A stretch of DNA of 64,000 bases from Spongilla lacustris. Its lineage: Eukaryota; Porifera; Demospongiae; Spongillida; Spongillidae. The notes below the pieces were generated by a model that did not search any database, was not told where the DNA came from, and saw only the letters and a program-made list of their open reading frames with translations. Shown here one piece after another: positions 11,961-22,710 of this stretch. A program made the translations under genes and the position numbers. The DNA is taken from contig OX442417.1 in assembly GCA_949361645.1 (NCBI GenBank), positions 4,880,819 to 4,944,818 on the forward strand, read 5' to 3'. The first letter of the stretch is position 1. Every line of letters starts with the position of its first letter.

Positions 11961-14900
11961 TTACATTCGCCTTACAGGTTCAAAATGATTTCCGATATTT
12001 GTTAAATATATTGACTCTCGTGTTTCACCAACGTTTTCAAAAGGTGCGTGTCTCAACCACTGGTAGGTGCCCCCGTTAGGTGAAAATGTGTAAATGGTTG
12101 TACTGAGCATGGAAGCAGCTGCACTGAGTTCAACATCTGTTGCCCATTCACCTATAGACTGCATCTTTGTTCGCATCAAGTAAATTTCCATAGTTTCATT
12201 AGGGTCCAGTAAGCGTGTATGGTCAGTAATTGTAAGATTGTGGGACATATGAGAAGTTACTAGTAGAAGAACCTCTTGATGGTCATCTTGTGACCCCGTT
12301 AGAATCTGTGCAATACTTCTAAAAAAACAGTTCCCATCTCCTCTGATTCGATAATTTGCCTTAGCAGCCTGCGATATTCTTACTCTCATCGGATCCTTGC
12401 ATTGTAAATTGTTTCCGTGGAGAAATATTAAGCCAAGTGATTTGCATTTCTCTTGTTGCCAACCAGTACCTACGGGTATGTAGAGTATTGAATCTATATA
12501 ATGATCCATCACTATCTCTGCTTCATCATTTTTCATTGAGAGCAACCTTTCCACTGAAACACCTGCATCATAACAATGATCCCTGGCATCATAAATCCAC
12601 TGACATAGATCATCCACTTGAGCTGGAGGTATAAAATAGTACATTTCTCCAAGAAAATGCACTGACTGCAATGATATTTTACGCAATTGCATCCAAACGT
12701 TGATGAGATCAGTGGCTTTAATGACTCTTGGTGTACTGGTCTGACTTACTGCAAGGCTGGTGAATACTTTGTCTTTGAATTTGTCAAATTCTTCTTGATG
12801 GTCTTCGTTAATAATAACAAAATCCCCATTGCACACTTCCCTTGGTGGTTCTTCTCCATAGAACTTTTTAAAATCAATCCAAAGGGAAATAGTTGTATCT
12901 AGAGCATATTCACCCTCCTGTAATCCTAAAGATTCACACTGTTCATATGCATTGATTAAATTCATTTATGCACACAAGTAATTTGATACCTACATCAAAG
13001 TCGTCATCTTCATCTGCTCTGTAGCACAACGTATCAGCTCCTGTTCGCCACAAACGTAACAGTTGTGATGAATACAATTCCTCATGTAGATGGTGTACAT
13101 CACAAGACAACGATTTCCTCTGCAAAATACTACTATCTAAGGCTTCATTATCATCACTACCATCATGATGATCGCCATCACCATCGCCATCACCATCACC
13201 ATCATTACCATTGTCATCATCATCACCATCATGATCACCACTATCATGATCACTAAGATCACCACTTTCGTGATCACTAAGATCACCACTTTCATGATCA
13301 CTAAGATCACCACTTTCATGATCACTAAGATCACCACTTTCATGATCTCTAAGATCACCACTTTCATGATCACTAAGATCACCACTTTCATGATCACTAA
13401 GATCACCACTTTCATGATCACTAAGATCACCACTATCATGATCATCATCTCCAGCTGCATCACAACAATGACTGCAGACACCAAAACCCTTGTCAACATC
13501 ATCTGGCAGAAAGAGCACTGCTGAATTCTACACTTACTAAATACATTTGATTTACTCAACTGTTTCCTCTCAATGGTTGTACTCCCTTCTAAATAAGGGG
13601 GAAAAATCATTGTTTACATACCATTATTTCACGGCATACCATATTGTGCAATAATCATTTACCCACCTTTATTGGTTCAAGAAATTCTTTCAGTAGAAAA
13701 GTATTGTAAGCCTTTTTCAAAATACAACCTTTAGATGACTTCAATCTGTAACGTCCTTTGCTTAAACTTTGTACAACTTCATAAGGACCTTGCCACTTTG
13801 TATCCATTTTTCCTCCCATCCTATGTGAGTTCCTCATATTCTTCAACAAAACCTTAGTACCAGTACCAAATTCCTACATGTACAGGAAATTTGGTAAATT
13901 CAAAGTGCAACAATTAAAATTTTATCACCCCCCCCCCCATTACATGAAGTGTGTCGTGTTTGGCATCATATTGTGCTTTTTGTCGTTGTTGAGCGCGTAG
14001 AATGTTTTTATGAGCTTTAAGATGATATTTCTTTCTGATTGATAGAAGGTCACCAAGAGTTTCCTCCATGTCACTTGTAGGCAAGCTCGCACCTGTGTTA
14101 GTATTGGGGCTGATTTTATGGTCAATTGCCATACGAGGGTGACGATTATACATCATGAAGAAGGGGCTAAATTGCGAAGAGTCATGCTTAGCAATGTGAT
14201 ATGCATATAAGGCTGCATCTATGTTTTCATCCCAGTTTTCCTTGGCTTCAGCAAATTTTATAAGAGCTCTTGTGAGCGTTTGATTCAATCGCTCATCCAA
14301 ACCATTGGTTTGAGGGTGATATGGACTGCTAATCCTGTGCTCAATCCCAGTGAGTTTAAATAAACAGCTGAAAAGGAATTGGCCAGTGAGCATGTATGGA
14401 TGCAATTTTTTTTTTAAAGGGATATTACCTTGATAGTTGATTAACAAATTCCCTTCCTTGATCTGATATGATTATATCAGGCCAGCCATGACGACAAAAC
14501 ACTGAAAATAGAAAGTCAGCAACACTGATTGCTGTCTTGTCCTTGAGTGGATACCCTTCTGGCCATTTTGAAAAGTAGTCAGTTGCAGTCACAATATATT
14601 TATTGTGCCTACATGTTTCAGGTAATGGGCCTGCAGGTACAGACATGAGGTTCATCAGTTAAATGAACAAGTAGATGATATATATTACATATATATACCT
14701 ATTAAATCAATCCCTATTTGACTCCATACTTTGCTGGGAACAGGAATGGGATGAAGTTCTGCTTTCTTTCTTTCCAGTTTAGAATTGACTCGCTGACATA
14801 CATCACGGTGTCTGCAATACTCCTGTACATCATGATTTATGCCTTTCCACCAGTATTTTTTACAGATCTGCAGCAAAGATAGAAACCCAGTCAATTACAC

Positions 14901-15036
14901 AAATGTTACAAGTTTGATTGTGACCTAGAAACGACCTATATCTAGATGAAAGTTATGGTTCATACATATTGTACATGTATATTACAAAGTGTGTAATGAT
15001 TATTATCCATGGCATCACTTCCGCCCCCCTCCCCCC

Positions 15037-15074
<38 letters not shown>

Positions 15075-16000
15075 TGAAGCCCCGGATGTACTTAATCAAG
15101 TAATTGTATAGTATGTAAGTAACCGTTGACGACTGCCTGGGGCGAAGTCAGGATTAGGTGGGGATTTGGCGCGTGAATATCAACCTATAGCGAAACATTT
15201 AACCCCCCAACCAGGCTGGGGTGGTTTGCTTTAATAAAGGTCAAATCCTTCTGGGGGGGGGGTCACACTTACGCGCATAACACAGGGAAAACTGTATATA
15301 AATATCTATACAGAATGCATGTTTGTTTATGTACGTGTGGGGAATATTAAATGTACATGTACACATCAGCTGCTATATGATTTCACCGCTATTTTACTAT
15401 AGGAAGCCATGCATGTTAGGAGCCTATTCAACTCAGTGAAGGATACACAACCTTATACAGTAGGCAAAGAAGGAGGAATTAGAAGGTCATTAGAATATCT
15501 GTTACTTTGCAACAGTTGATACCCCGTTAATTCTAAGCTTTGACGGTACAATACGCATGTCGCGGCATGTATGGATAATTATAAAGCAGGGTTTCATTCC
15601 CATGCAACGTGGCCTGCACCGATGCACGCTTATAGTAGCTCCTTGTTATAAGACGTAATAAATACATAGGCCTATATATACAATTACTTACCTTTGCACG
15701 CGTTTTATCTCTGCCGTAGTGGCACCCATCAACACCGTCATGGCAGGCAAAGATGATCTTAGCTTTGTCCATTTCATTGGCAATGACCCATTTGAGACTT
15801 ATCTCACCCACCGCATCTTTTGCTCTGTAATAGAGTAATCGCTCTTTCAGCACAAACATATCGGCTTGTTGTCGTATTGCCCGCTTCTCATTTGCGGTAC
15901 TTCCAGCAGGGTACATGCACGAACGATTGCCATCTCTGCTATCAGTTAGGTAGTCAACCAACAAGTTATAACGTTGCTCATTGATCCTCGAAGTACTCAT
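11961..16000 (-). CDS. Ginger1 transposase: gypsy-like integrase plus acidic repeat plus OTU cysteine protease
   Basis: Seven exons join with continuous phase: 16000-15692, 14867-14699, 14630-14429, 14367-13944, 13873-13663, 13520-12994 and 12938-11961, about 939 aa. Exon 1 carries the Y/YP...YY region and the His pair of the HHCC zinc finger (ACHDGVDGCHYGRDKT). Exon 2 supplies the Cys pair (YCRHRDVCQ). The DDE triad is D in TATDYFSKW, D in IISDQGREF and E in NGLDERLNQT. A GPY/F motif (KWQGPYEV) follows, as in gypsy integrases. Exon 6 encodes about eight copies of ESGDLSDH, then Asp/Gly-rich sequence. The last exon ends in an OTU domain with Cys in RGDGNCFFRS and His in NIGNHFEPV. The integrase would cut and join element ends in the nucleus; OTU enzymes are deubiquitinases, but its role here is unknown. 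An alternative exon 6/7 junction (donor after 12990, acceptor 12925) is also in phase. An upstream in-frame ATG exists at 16048. Confidence 0.88.
13235..13440 (-). repeat. 24-bp coding minisatellite (ESGDLSDH)n
   Basis: The plus-strand unit is tcaccactttcatgatcact plus aaga, 24 bp long, in about eight copies with one serine-to-arginine variant. Because 24 is a multiple of three, copy number can change without breaking the Ginger transposase frame. It forms an acidic, low-complexity linker between integrase and OTU domains. Confidence 0.92.
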
Positions 16001-16589
16001 TTTCAATGCCAATAGATTCACACGTGTATCGCGGATGAAGCATCCCATGGCCAGGGTAGGTTAAAGTTTCCTAGGATGAAATATCCCATCGGATAAAATA
16101 TACTAGCACAAATTATCCGCCGGATAAAATGTTCGGGGGGATAAAATATCCTGTGACACCGGGAGTGCCGGCTGATCTTTTTGGCAGACTTAGTCTGGTG
16201 CTAACTCGTAGCATAGCAAGAGCTATTTTGACGAGAAGTGTGCCCCAATCATTTGAGTAGTCTGAAACATTAGTTAGGCTTAGGTAGTAGTCTGTTTAAT
16301 AAGTAGTTATTATTTAGTGTGTTATTGTTGAGTAATTATCCTGTTATGATAATATATGTACTTGCGATATTTTATTTATTTGTTTATTTTTAAACATGTT
16401 GAGCATATACAAACAATGAATCGGTCATGTTCAAGTAATACACAACTGTTTATTCGTATCATACAGGACTTAATGACTGACCTGTCGATCGCAATGTAAT
16501 TTTAAGAGACACGCTACTCGACGCTAGGAAACTTTTTTCACTGCATCAGTCTGCATGTTCTCAGCCACATTTTGGTGTTGCAAAACCAT

Positions 16590-16800
16590 GTGATTCAAGA
16601 GAACAAAAGAGATTCTGTTTTTACTCGTCCCCAGACGGAATAGCGCCATTTTTTCTTCTTCCTTTATCTGTAAAGAACTCGAGATAAGAACCGTTTAAAA
16701 GAACACATATGTTCATAATTTCAAGCGGTAGTGCCCTTTTGAGTCAGATACACGTGGACCTTGAACTGGTAACATTAATACATATATGTTGATAACTTTA
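16590..16800. repeat. Dispersed repeat, copy 1 of 2 (see 54735-55020)
   Basis: Shared landmarks with 54735-55020 include agagaacaaaag, acggaatagcgccatttttt, cttcttccttta and ttactggggaaaaa. Both copies have the same orientation, with about 80 percent identity by eye and several indels. No coding capacity is seen and the type is unknown. Confidence 0.75.
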
Positions 16801-16925
16801 CTGGGGAAAAAACTCGACATGGTCACACGGGAGCCGACCATCTGCCAATTCATAGGTGTTTGCTCATGGGTACTCGACATACAAATAAGGTTCACTCCAA
16901 CTCCATACACTGCTCAGATAGCTAT

Positions 16926-17104
16926 TGTCGTAACGTGTGACCGGTTACCACGCGTTATATTATACCCTTGCTAGCGATGCCCCCGATGCCTGCAAGGTAA
17001 GTCAATAGGAACACACACAACGTGGATTGCACGAACGATATAATATGAATATGAATGTCGAGTGACCGTCACGTGCCGTTACATAATAAGTGTAACCTAC
17101 TACA
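16926..17104 (-). repeat. 3' LTR of the gypsy element (179 bp)
   Basis: It is a direct copy of 21122-21300. The 5-bp flank gctat precedes it at 16921-16925. The adjacent interior sequence is the polypurine tract on the minus strand. Confidence 0.96.
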
Positions 17105-17144
17105 CTCCTCCCCCCTTGTCAAAACTACTCCTGGATGTTTGTTT

Positions 17145-18173
17145 TTAAAGCCTGTTAGGAGGGTGAGAGGTGCGACTTGACCTTCTGAGGTTACTGTGAC
17201 TGCCAACTTCCTGTTGTGCTTGTGCCTGAGGAATTGTGGTTGATGCATTGGTGTTAAGTTCAGGTTCAGATTCAGGTTCCTCTTGTTCTGGGTCAGGTGA
17301 CTGCCTTTTCCTTATGTGGTCTATATGTCGACGCAGAATACGGCCATCTTGCAGCTTGACTTTGTATGTCACTGGACCATTCACTTCAATCACCACTCCT
17401 GAATCCCATTCCTTGCTTGAACTAGTGTCCTTGATGAACACTTTGTCACCACACTCCAACACTCTGGCCTTGGCATGCAGGTCGTGAGAGCTTTTCTGCT
17501 TTTCCTGGTGGTCGTGCACTTTGGCTCCCATCACTGGTTGCATCAAATCCAGGTGAGACCTTAGACGTCTACCAAACATGAGCTCAGCTGGTGAAGTCTC
17601 AATAACTGATTGAGGTGTCACTCTGTATGAAAACAGAAACCTTGAGACTCTCGTTTCCAGAGTACCTTCTTTTAGTTTTCTCAGACCAGCCTTGAAAGTC
17701 TGAACTGCTCTCTCTGCCAATCCATTTGATGCAGGGTGATATGGCGATGTCTTTATGTGTCTAACACCATTCCGTTTCATGAACTCTTCAAACTCGTCAC
17801 TTGTGAATGTAGATCCGTTATCAGTCACTAGTATTTCAGGTAGACCCAAATAACAGAATGATTGTCTCAGCTTTTCAATTGTGGTAGATGATGTAGATGA
17901 TGACGTTGGGTATACCTCCATCCACTTTGAGTGAGCATCAATCAGGATAAGGAACATTTTGCCTTCTAGTGGACCTGCATAATCAGCATGTACACGTGTC
18001 CAAGGACGTTGAGGCCATTCCCACACATGTAATGGTGCTGATTGGGGCATGTTACGTGACGCTTGACATGTAGAACAGGTCTGCACTTCTTTCTCTATGC
18101 CTTTGTCCATTCCAGGCCACCAGACGTACTGGCGAGCCAGGTTCTTCATCCTGGAAATGCCTGGATGAGTCAT
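17145..18173 (-). CDS. Gypsy integrase (3' part of pol, frameshifted from gag-pol)
   Basis: This frame continues pol after a one-base shift near 18165-18175. It begins in the zinc-finger region (HPG at its start; Cys pair in CSTCQ), then carries the DDE core with D in VHADYAGPLEG, D in LVTDNGSTF and E in NGLAERAVQTFK. It ends with a C-terminal barrel (VNGPVTYKVKLQDG) and a polar tail. The integrase inserts the cDNA into the genome. The apparent ATG at 18173 lies within the preceding open frame and is not a natural start; the His pair of the zinc finger straddles the break. With LTRs nearly identical, the shift is either very recent or a sequencing error. The CDS stops 41 bp from the 3' LTR. 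Confidence 0.93.
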   Translation of the reverse strand: MTHPGISRMKNLARQYVWWPGMDKGIEKEVQTCSTCQASRNMPQSAPLHVWEWPQRPWTRVHADYAGPLEGKMFLILIDAHSKWMEVYPTSSSTSSTTIEKLRQSFCYLGLPEILVTDNGSTFTSDEFEEFMKRNGVRHIKTSPYHPASNGLAERAVQTFKAGLRKLKEGTLETRVSRFLFSYRVTPQSVIETSPAELMFGRRLRSHLDLMQPVMGAKVHDHQEKQKSSHDLHAKARVLECGDKVFIKDTSSSKEWDSGVVIEVNGPVTYKVKLQDGRILRRHIDHIRKRQSPDPEQEEPESEPELNTNASTTIPQAQAQQEVGSHSNLRRSSRTSHPPNRL

Positions 18174-21057
18174 GCAGTTCGATTAGGACTTTGTTTCTTA
18201 GCTTGACAGGAACAATGACTCTAGTTCCCCAAAGAATACATCCCTCCTGCAAACTCAGTTCATCCTTCCGTCTTGAGAATGGTGCTATCTCCTTTGAATC
18301 TTCTCCTTGTGGCCACCCTTCCATGACAAACTTTTTTACTCTAGACATCAGAGGATCTCGGTCTGTCTGCGTTTTTATTTGCTTTGCTGAGACCGGTGTA
18401 CTGTCTAAGTGCTCCAGTAATGCCACAACTTCCACTGGTACAGGTATGTCTGTATTCGAAGGTTCTGCCAATGGTAAGCGGCTAAGAGCATCTACATTTC
18501 CCTGTTTGTTTCCTGGTTTGTACTTAATGCTGTACTGGTAGCCTCCAAGTATGACTGCCCATCTTTGAAGTCTGGCAGAAGCCATAGGAGATACAGCCTT
18601 GTTTTCACTTAGTATGTACTGAAGAGGTTTGTGGTCTGACTGAATGACAAACTGATGACTGTACAGAAATGAGTGGAATCGCTTCACTCCGAAAATGATA
18701 GCAAGCGCTTCTCTATCCAGTTGTGAGTACTGACGTTCTGCTGTAGCCAATGACCTGGATGCAAATGCAATTGGTCTTTCTTCTCCATCTTCTAAGATGT
18801 GCGAGAGTACTGCTCCAACGCCATACGGAGATGCATCGCATGATAACACAAGTGGTAGTGTTTGGTCAAAATGTGCTAACAGCTTAGGGGACTTGAGCAT
18901 GTCTTTGACTCTATCATATGCTGCCCTTTGTTCAGTACCCCATTTCCATGGTACACCTTTCCTAAGAAGTATGTGCATGGGAGCCAGGACAGTAGACAAA
19001 TCTGGTAGAAAGTTTGCATAATAGTTCACGAGTCCCAAGAAAGATCTCAGTTCTGGAAGGTTCTTTGGTTCTGGTGCCTTGGTGATTGCTTTCACCTTGT
19101 TTTCTGATGGTTTCAAGCCCTCCTTAGTTATCTTGTATCCCAAGTACTCGACTTCTGGCATTGCAAACATGCATTTGTCCTTCCTCAGTCTCATGCCTGC
19201 TGACTCCAGTATTTGTAAGACTTGATCCAGATTGTGAAGATGTTCCTGCTGTGATTTTCCTGTTATAAGGATATCATCTATGTACACGCAAACATGTGGT
19301 AGCCCCTGAAGTAACTCTTCCATTATTCTTTGAAAAATTGCTGGAGCGGATGCCACACCAAATGGTAACCTGTTGTAGGTATATAGACCCTTGTGAGTGT
19401 TTATTGTCACATAAGGCCTTGATTCCTCTGATAACTCCAGCTGCTGGTAGGCATGTGATAAATCTAGCTTGGTGAAAACTACTCCTCCAGCCAATTTTGC
19501 AAGTAGATCTTCTACCAGTGGTAGTGGATAAATCTCCGTCTTTGACACTTTGTTCACAGTTAATTTGTAGTCGCCGCAAATTCGCACTTTTCCATCTGGT
19601 TTCACTATGGGTACAATAGGTGCTGCCCATTCTGAGAACTGTACTGGTGTTATCACTCCATCTTCCAATAGTCTTTCCAGTTCTAATTCCACTTTCTTCT
19701 TTAGCACATGAGGTACCTGTCTGGCTTTCCAAAATTGTGGCTTCACCTGCGAGTCCACATATAACTTTGCCTGTACTCCACATATCTTCCCTAGTTCCTC
19801 CTTGAAGAGAGCTTTGTGTTGATCCAGCACACTCTGAATGGTTTGCTGTTCACCTAGAGAGAAAATGTCTTTCCAGTTCAGTGTTAACTCGGCTAGCCAA
19901 TCTCTACCCATCAGGCTTGGACCATTTCCACCTATTATGTGAAGTGGTAGCTGTTTTGTTTGCTCCTTGTACTTGACTGTGACAGTGGCTTTTCCTAGTA
20001 CCACTATATGTTCCCCAGTATATGTCCTCAATTTTGTATTGGATGGTTCCATTGCTATGGTGCCTCCAGTTTGCAGCAACCTTTTATAGACAGTTTCACT
20101 GATCAATGACACAGCCGCTCCTGTATCAATGTCCATAGATAACTCCTTCCCATTGATTTTGACGGTGGTCTTCAATGTTCCTACACTTTCGTTTCCAACA
20201 GGATACACTGAATACTCCTTTGACACCGTGAGGCAGTCCTGTTCTGTTTCAGATTTCTTCTTACGTGAGTTTTCCTTGGAAGTTCTTGCTGCTTGAGGCT
20301 CTCCTTTCTCACTTGACCTGACTGACTTCTGTTTACTTCTGCAGACCCTATCAATATGCCCTATCTTTCCACATTCTCGACATACTGCATTCTTGTATCT
20401 GCACTCAGCAAAAGGATGACTATTCCCACATCGATAGCATGCTGCTTTCTTATTTCCGCCTTGTTTGTATGCAGTTGCATAAGGGCGCGGTTGACTGCCT
20501 GTAACTTTGTTTACCTGAGGTTCGTTAGTAGTTCCACGTATCACCTTAGCGTCTTTTGCTGCCAGTTCCATAGCTGATGCGATTTCCAAAGCACGTTTCA
20601 GTGTCAGTTTGCTCTCCGACAGTAAGCGATGTTGAATCTCAATGTCTTCGATTCCTGAAACCAGGCGGTCCCGCAACATGTCCTCCAGCATGTCTCCAAA
20701 CTCACAGTGTTCGGCTAGTTTCCTTAACTCAGCTACGAACGAAGCGATAGATTCTCCGCCTTGACGTGCTCGAGAATTAAATTTGAACCGTTGAGCTATC
20801 ACAGACGGACGCGGACTTTGATGAGCCTTGACTTTTTCGACCAACTGTTCAAAATTGAAATCTGTTACTTTATCTGGCGCGACCAAACTGCGAATGAGAC
20901 TATATGTCCTCGCTCCACACACGCTCAAGAGGATTGCCCTCCTTTTTGAGGCGTCTTTGACATCGTTCGCTGTGAAATAGTGTTCTAAACGTTCAGTGTA
21001 CACTGACCACTCTTCTTGATCCGCGTTGTATTCTCCCAGCGTTCCGTGTTTCGCCAT
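18052..21057 (-). CDS. Gypsy gag-pol polyprotein (gag, protease, RT, RNase H)
   Basis: A single 1001-codon frame starts 65 bp inside the 5' LTR. Residues 1-200 are a gag-like region. Two zinc knuckles follow at about 207-239 (the first CX2CX3HX4C, the second a standard CX2CX4HX4C). The aspartic protease motif DTGA is at 311-314. The reverse transcriptase has the YIDD box at 592-595. RNase H spans about 735-860 with acidic residues in CDASPYG, DREALAI, QSDHKPL and VDALSR. It copies element RNA into DNA in cytoplasmic particles. The final 40 residues are out of frame relative to the integrase, because one base appears to be missing near 18170. Gag and pol share one frame, so no programmed shift is needed between them. 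Confidence 0.96.
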   Translation of the reverse strand: MAKHGTLGEYNADQEEWSVYTERLEHYFTANDVKDASKRRAILLSVCGARTYSLIRSLVAPDKVTDFNFEQLVEKVKAHQSPRPSVIAQRFKFNSRARQGGESIASFVAELRKLAEHCEFGDMLEDMLRDRLVSGIEDIEIQHRLLSESKLTLKRALEIASAMELAAKDAKVIRGTTNEPQVNKVTGSQPRPYATAYKQGGNKKAACYRCGNSHPFAECRYKNAVCRECGKIGHIDRVCRSKQKSVRSSEKGEPQAARTSKENSRKKKSETEQDCLTVSKEYSVYPVGNESVGTLKTTVKINGKELSMDIDTGAAVSLISETVYKRLLQTGGTIAMEPSNTKLRTYTGEHIVVLGKATVTVKYKEQTKQLPLHIIGGNGPSLMGRDWLAELTLNWKDIFSLGEQQTIQSVLDQHKALFKEELGKICGVQAKLYVDSQVKPQFWKARQVPHVLKKKVELELERLLEDGVITPVQFSEWAAPIVPIVKPDGKVRICGDYKLTVNKVSKTEIYPLPLVEDLLAKLAGGVVFTKLDLSHAYQQLELSEESRPYVTINTHKGLYTYNRLPFGVASAPAIFQRIMEELLQGLPHVCVYIDDILITGKSQQEHLHNLDQVLQILESAGMRLRKDKCMFAMPEVEYLGYKITKEGLKPSENKVKAITKAPEPKNLPELRSFLGLVNYYANFLPDLSTVLAPMHILLRKGVPWKWGTEQRAAYDRVKDMLKSPKLLAHFDQTLPLVLSCDASPYGVGAVLSHILEDGEERPIAFASRSLATAERQYSQLDREALAIIFGVKRFHSFLYSHQFVIQSDHKPLQYILSENKAVSPMASARLQRWAVILGGYQYSIKYKPGNKQGNVDALSRLPLAEPSNTDIPVPVEVVALLEHLDSTPVSAKQIKTQTDRDPLMSRVKKFVMEGWPQGEDSKEIAPFSRRKDELSLQEGCILWGTRVIVPVKLRNKVLIELHDSSRHFQDEEPGSPVRLVAWNGQRHRERSADLFYMSSVT

Positions 21058-21121
21058 GACTGTTCAGATCCTGTGTGACTGTCTGTCACAAGAAGTGTCC
21101 AAATTACCCTCGTCGCCAATA

Positions 21122-21300
21122 TGTCGCAACGTGTGACCGGTTACCACGCGTTATATGATACCCTTGCTAGCGATGCCCCCGATGCCTGCAAGGTAAGTCA
21201 ATAGGAACACACACAACGTGGATTGCACGAACGATATAATATGAATATGAATGTCGAGTGACCGTCACGTGCCGTTACATAATAAGTGTAACCTACTACA
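21122..21300 (-). repeat. 5' LTR of the gypsy element (179 bp)
   Basis: It is a direct copy of 16926-17104. It is followed at 21301-21305 by the target duplication gctat. Confidence 0.96.
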
Positions 21301-21305
21301 GCTAT

Positions 21306-22710
21306 GGCTATCTGCAAATAGGGTATCTGGCATAGGTTCCCGCACTGCATAGGTGTTTGCTATTGGGTACACGACATACGCTTCACAGCTATCTGCAATA
21401 GGGGTAGGGTCCATTCCATAGCTGTCTGGGCATGTGATTTATGTTCAATGGCACTCCAAAATAGGCCGGGCGCCGCCCTATCCTCGCGGCAAGGTTATCT
21501 TACGAAAGCCAACTCCATTCTCCACCGCCCATTCTCGCGGCATTGATCTTGATATCGTCGTCTTCGCACTGGGCCGTTCGAAATCGTCCGTGGAATTGAA
21601 GAAGCGAGGAGCACACTGACAGTACAGCCTTGCAAAAAAGTCTGCGGACTAACCAATTGCCGCATCACTTCATTATCTCCAACTGTGTGGGTGGGGTACG
21701 CCCTGCCCACGGGATGTAGTTGAATTTCATGTACTCGGGAGAATGGGAACAGTTTCATCTTCGTATAAAGGCGCGATTCGAGCGGGAAACGTGCGCTTAC
21801 TTTGCAAAGCTGTATCTCAGTAAGGGATAACATAAAAATTAACAAACAGAACAAATCGATAGGTATAGGACCTCTGTACCTACAAACCGCGGCCGGGGCG
21901 ATTTGATTACTCGTATCTAAAGTTATGGCGGGTTTGAACCCCTTGGGTAGGCACTTCAATATCGTACGTAAAATAGGTGACCGTATTATACGACAAAAAT
22001 TGTGACCGAAATTTTCAATTCAGGTATTGCATAGTGACACATCGGAAGACAGCTCGCGCCAGCGAAATAGTATTTTGAGTTTATTTTGGATTCTTCTTAG
22101 AAGGTACTCATATTTGTAAGTGTTTTTGTTGTCATATGAAATTAGACGTAATGCATCGAGTTGATGTAGGCGCGTAGAAAAATAGCCACTTGGGCTTATT
22201 AGTTTATTTCATTTTGGCATTAAAAGACGCGATCAAAGAGATGAGGTCTTACCTCTCTGGGTTTAGTTAAACCTGTATGCTTAATACCACAACTTCCCGC
22301 TGATTCCCAAGGGGGTATCCAATAAGGCGTGCGTAGTGGCTCAAAGCGCTTCCAAATCGCTACTCTAAAGCTTTAAATTATTATTACCGTGTTGTGAAGT
22401 GGCCAATCCAGTAGAAATAGTCATGTCCTGTGAGACTAATGTATTTTTCGTTTCATATTGATAAATCTTAAAGTATCTCTATATATAGCACACCTTATTA
22501 TTCGAGAGACGCGGAAAAGCACAGTGGATATTAACACATCGTATTATAACCTGTCTTGGCATAATATAGAGCTTAGGCTTGGGTAATTCCCAGAGCTATT
22601 TTCGAAGGGGTCTCGTGCCCAGACGAAAAGTACCCCCTTCTGCGTTATGACTTATTTGTTGTGTGGCTATGATATTTGGTCATATTTTATTATTCTTATT
22701 TGCAGTTAGA
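21306..22710. other. Intergenic, nothing firmly recognised
   Basis: No coding exon is convincing. A word caaaaattgtgaccg at about 21994-22008 is repeated in inverse near 25637-25650 and could be the left end of the element carrying the downstream transposase gene. A tttgcag acceptor-like sequence lies just before 22706. Confidence 0.4.

Larger units (their letters stand above)
11447..16158 (-). mobile_element. Ginger1-type DNA transposon, 4.7 kb, CCGG target duplication
   Basis: The element starts TGTCACGG at 11447 and ends ...CCTGTGACA at 16158, flanked by CCGG on both sides (11443-11446 and 16159-16162). CCGG-specific duplications and TGT...ACA ends are the published hallmark of Ginger1 elements. 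The terminal inverted repeats are long, imperfect and built from iterated tttatcc-containing words. Inside the plus-strand left end an 84-bp segment is directly duplicated (11529-11612 and 11656-11739). It carries one spliced gene on the minus strand encoding a gypsy-like integrase and an OTU protease. A C tract of about 50 at 15026-15074 sits in its first intron. Intact ends and an apparently open spliced frame suggest recent activity. Confidence 0.92.
16926..21300 (-). mobile_element. Gypsy (Metaviridae-type) LTR retrotransposon, nearly complete and recent
   Basis: Two 179-bp LTRs at 16926-17104 and 21122-21300 start tgtcg and end taca, and differ at only about two positions (near 16930 and 16957). 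The 5-bp duplication gctat flanks the element at 16921-16925 and 21301-21305. On the minus strand a purine tract (aaggggggaggag) abuts the 3' LTR at 17105-17119, and tattggcgacgaggg directly follows the 5' LTR as the likely primer-binding region. The interior encodes gag, protease, reverse transcriptase, RNase H and integrase. Near-identical LTRs imply a young insertion, although one frameshift splits pol. Confidence 0.97.

Noticed and set aside
13137..13610. Val-Ile-Met repeat frame opposite or alongside the acidic exon
   Set aside because: It is an alternate-frame reading of the 24-bp minisatellite. The acidic frame is the one in phase with flanking transposase exons.
19274..19783. 169-aa frame inside gypsy RT
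   Set aside because: It is an alternate-frame shadow of the reverse transcriptase.
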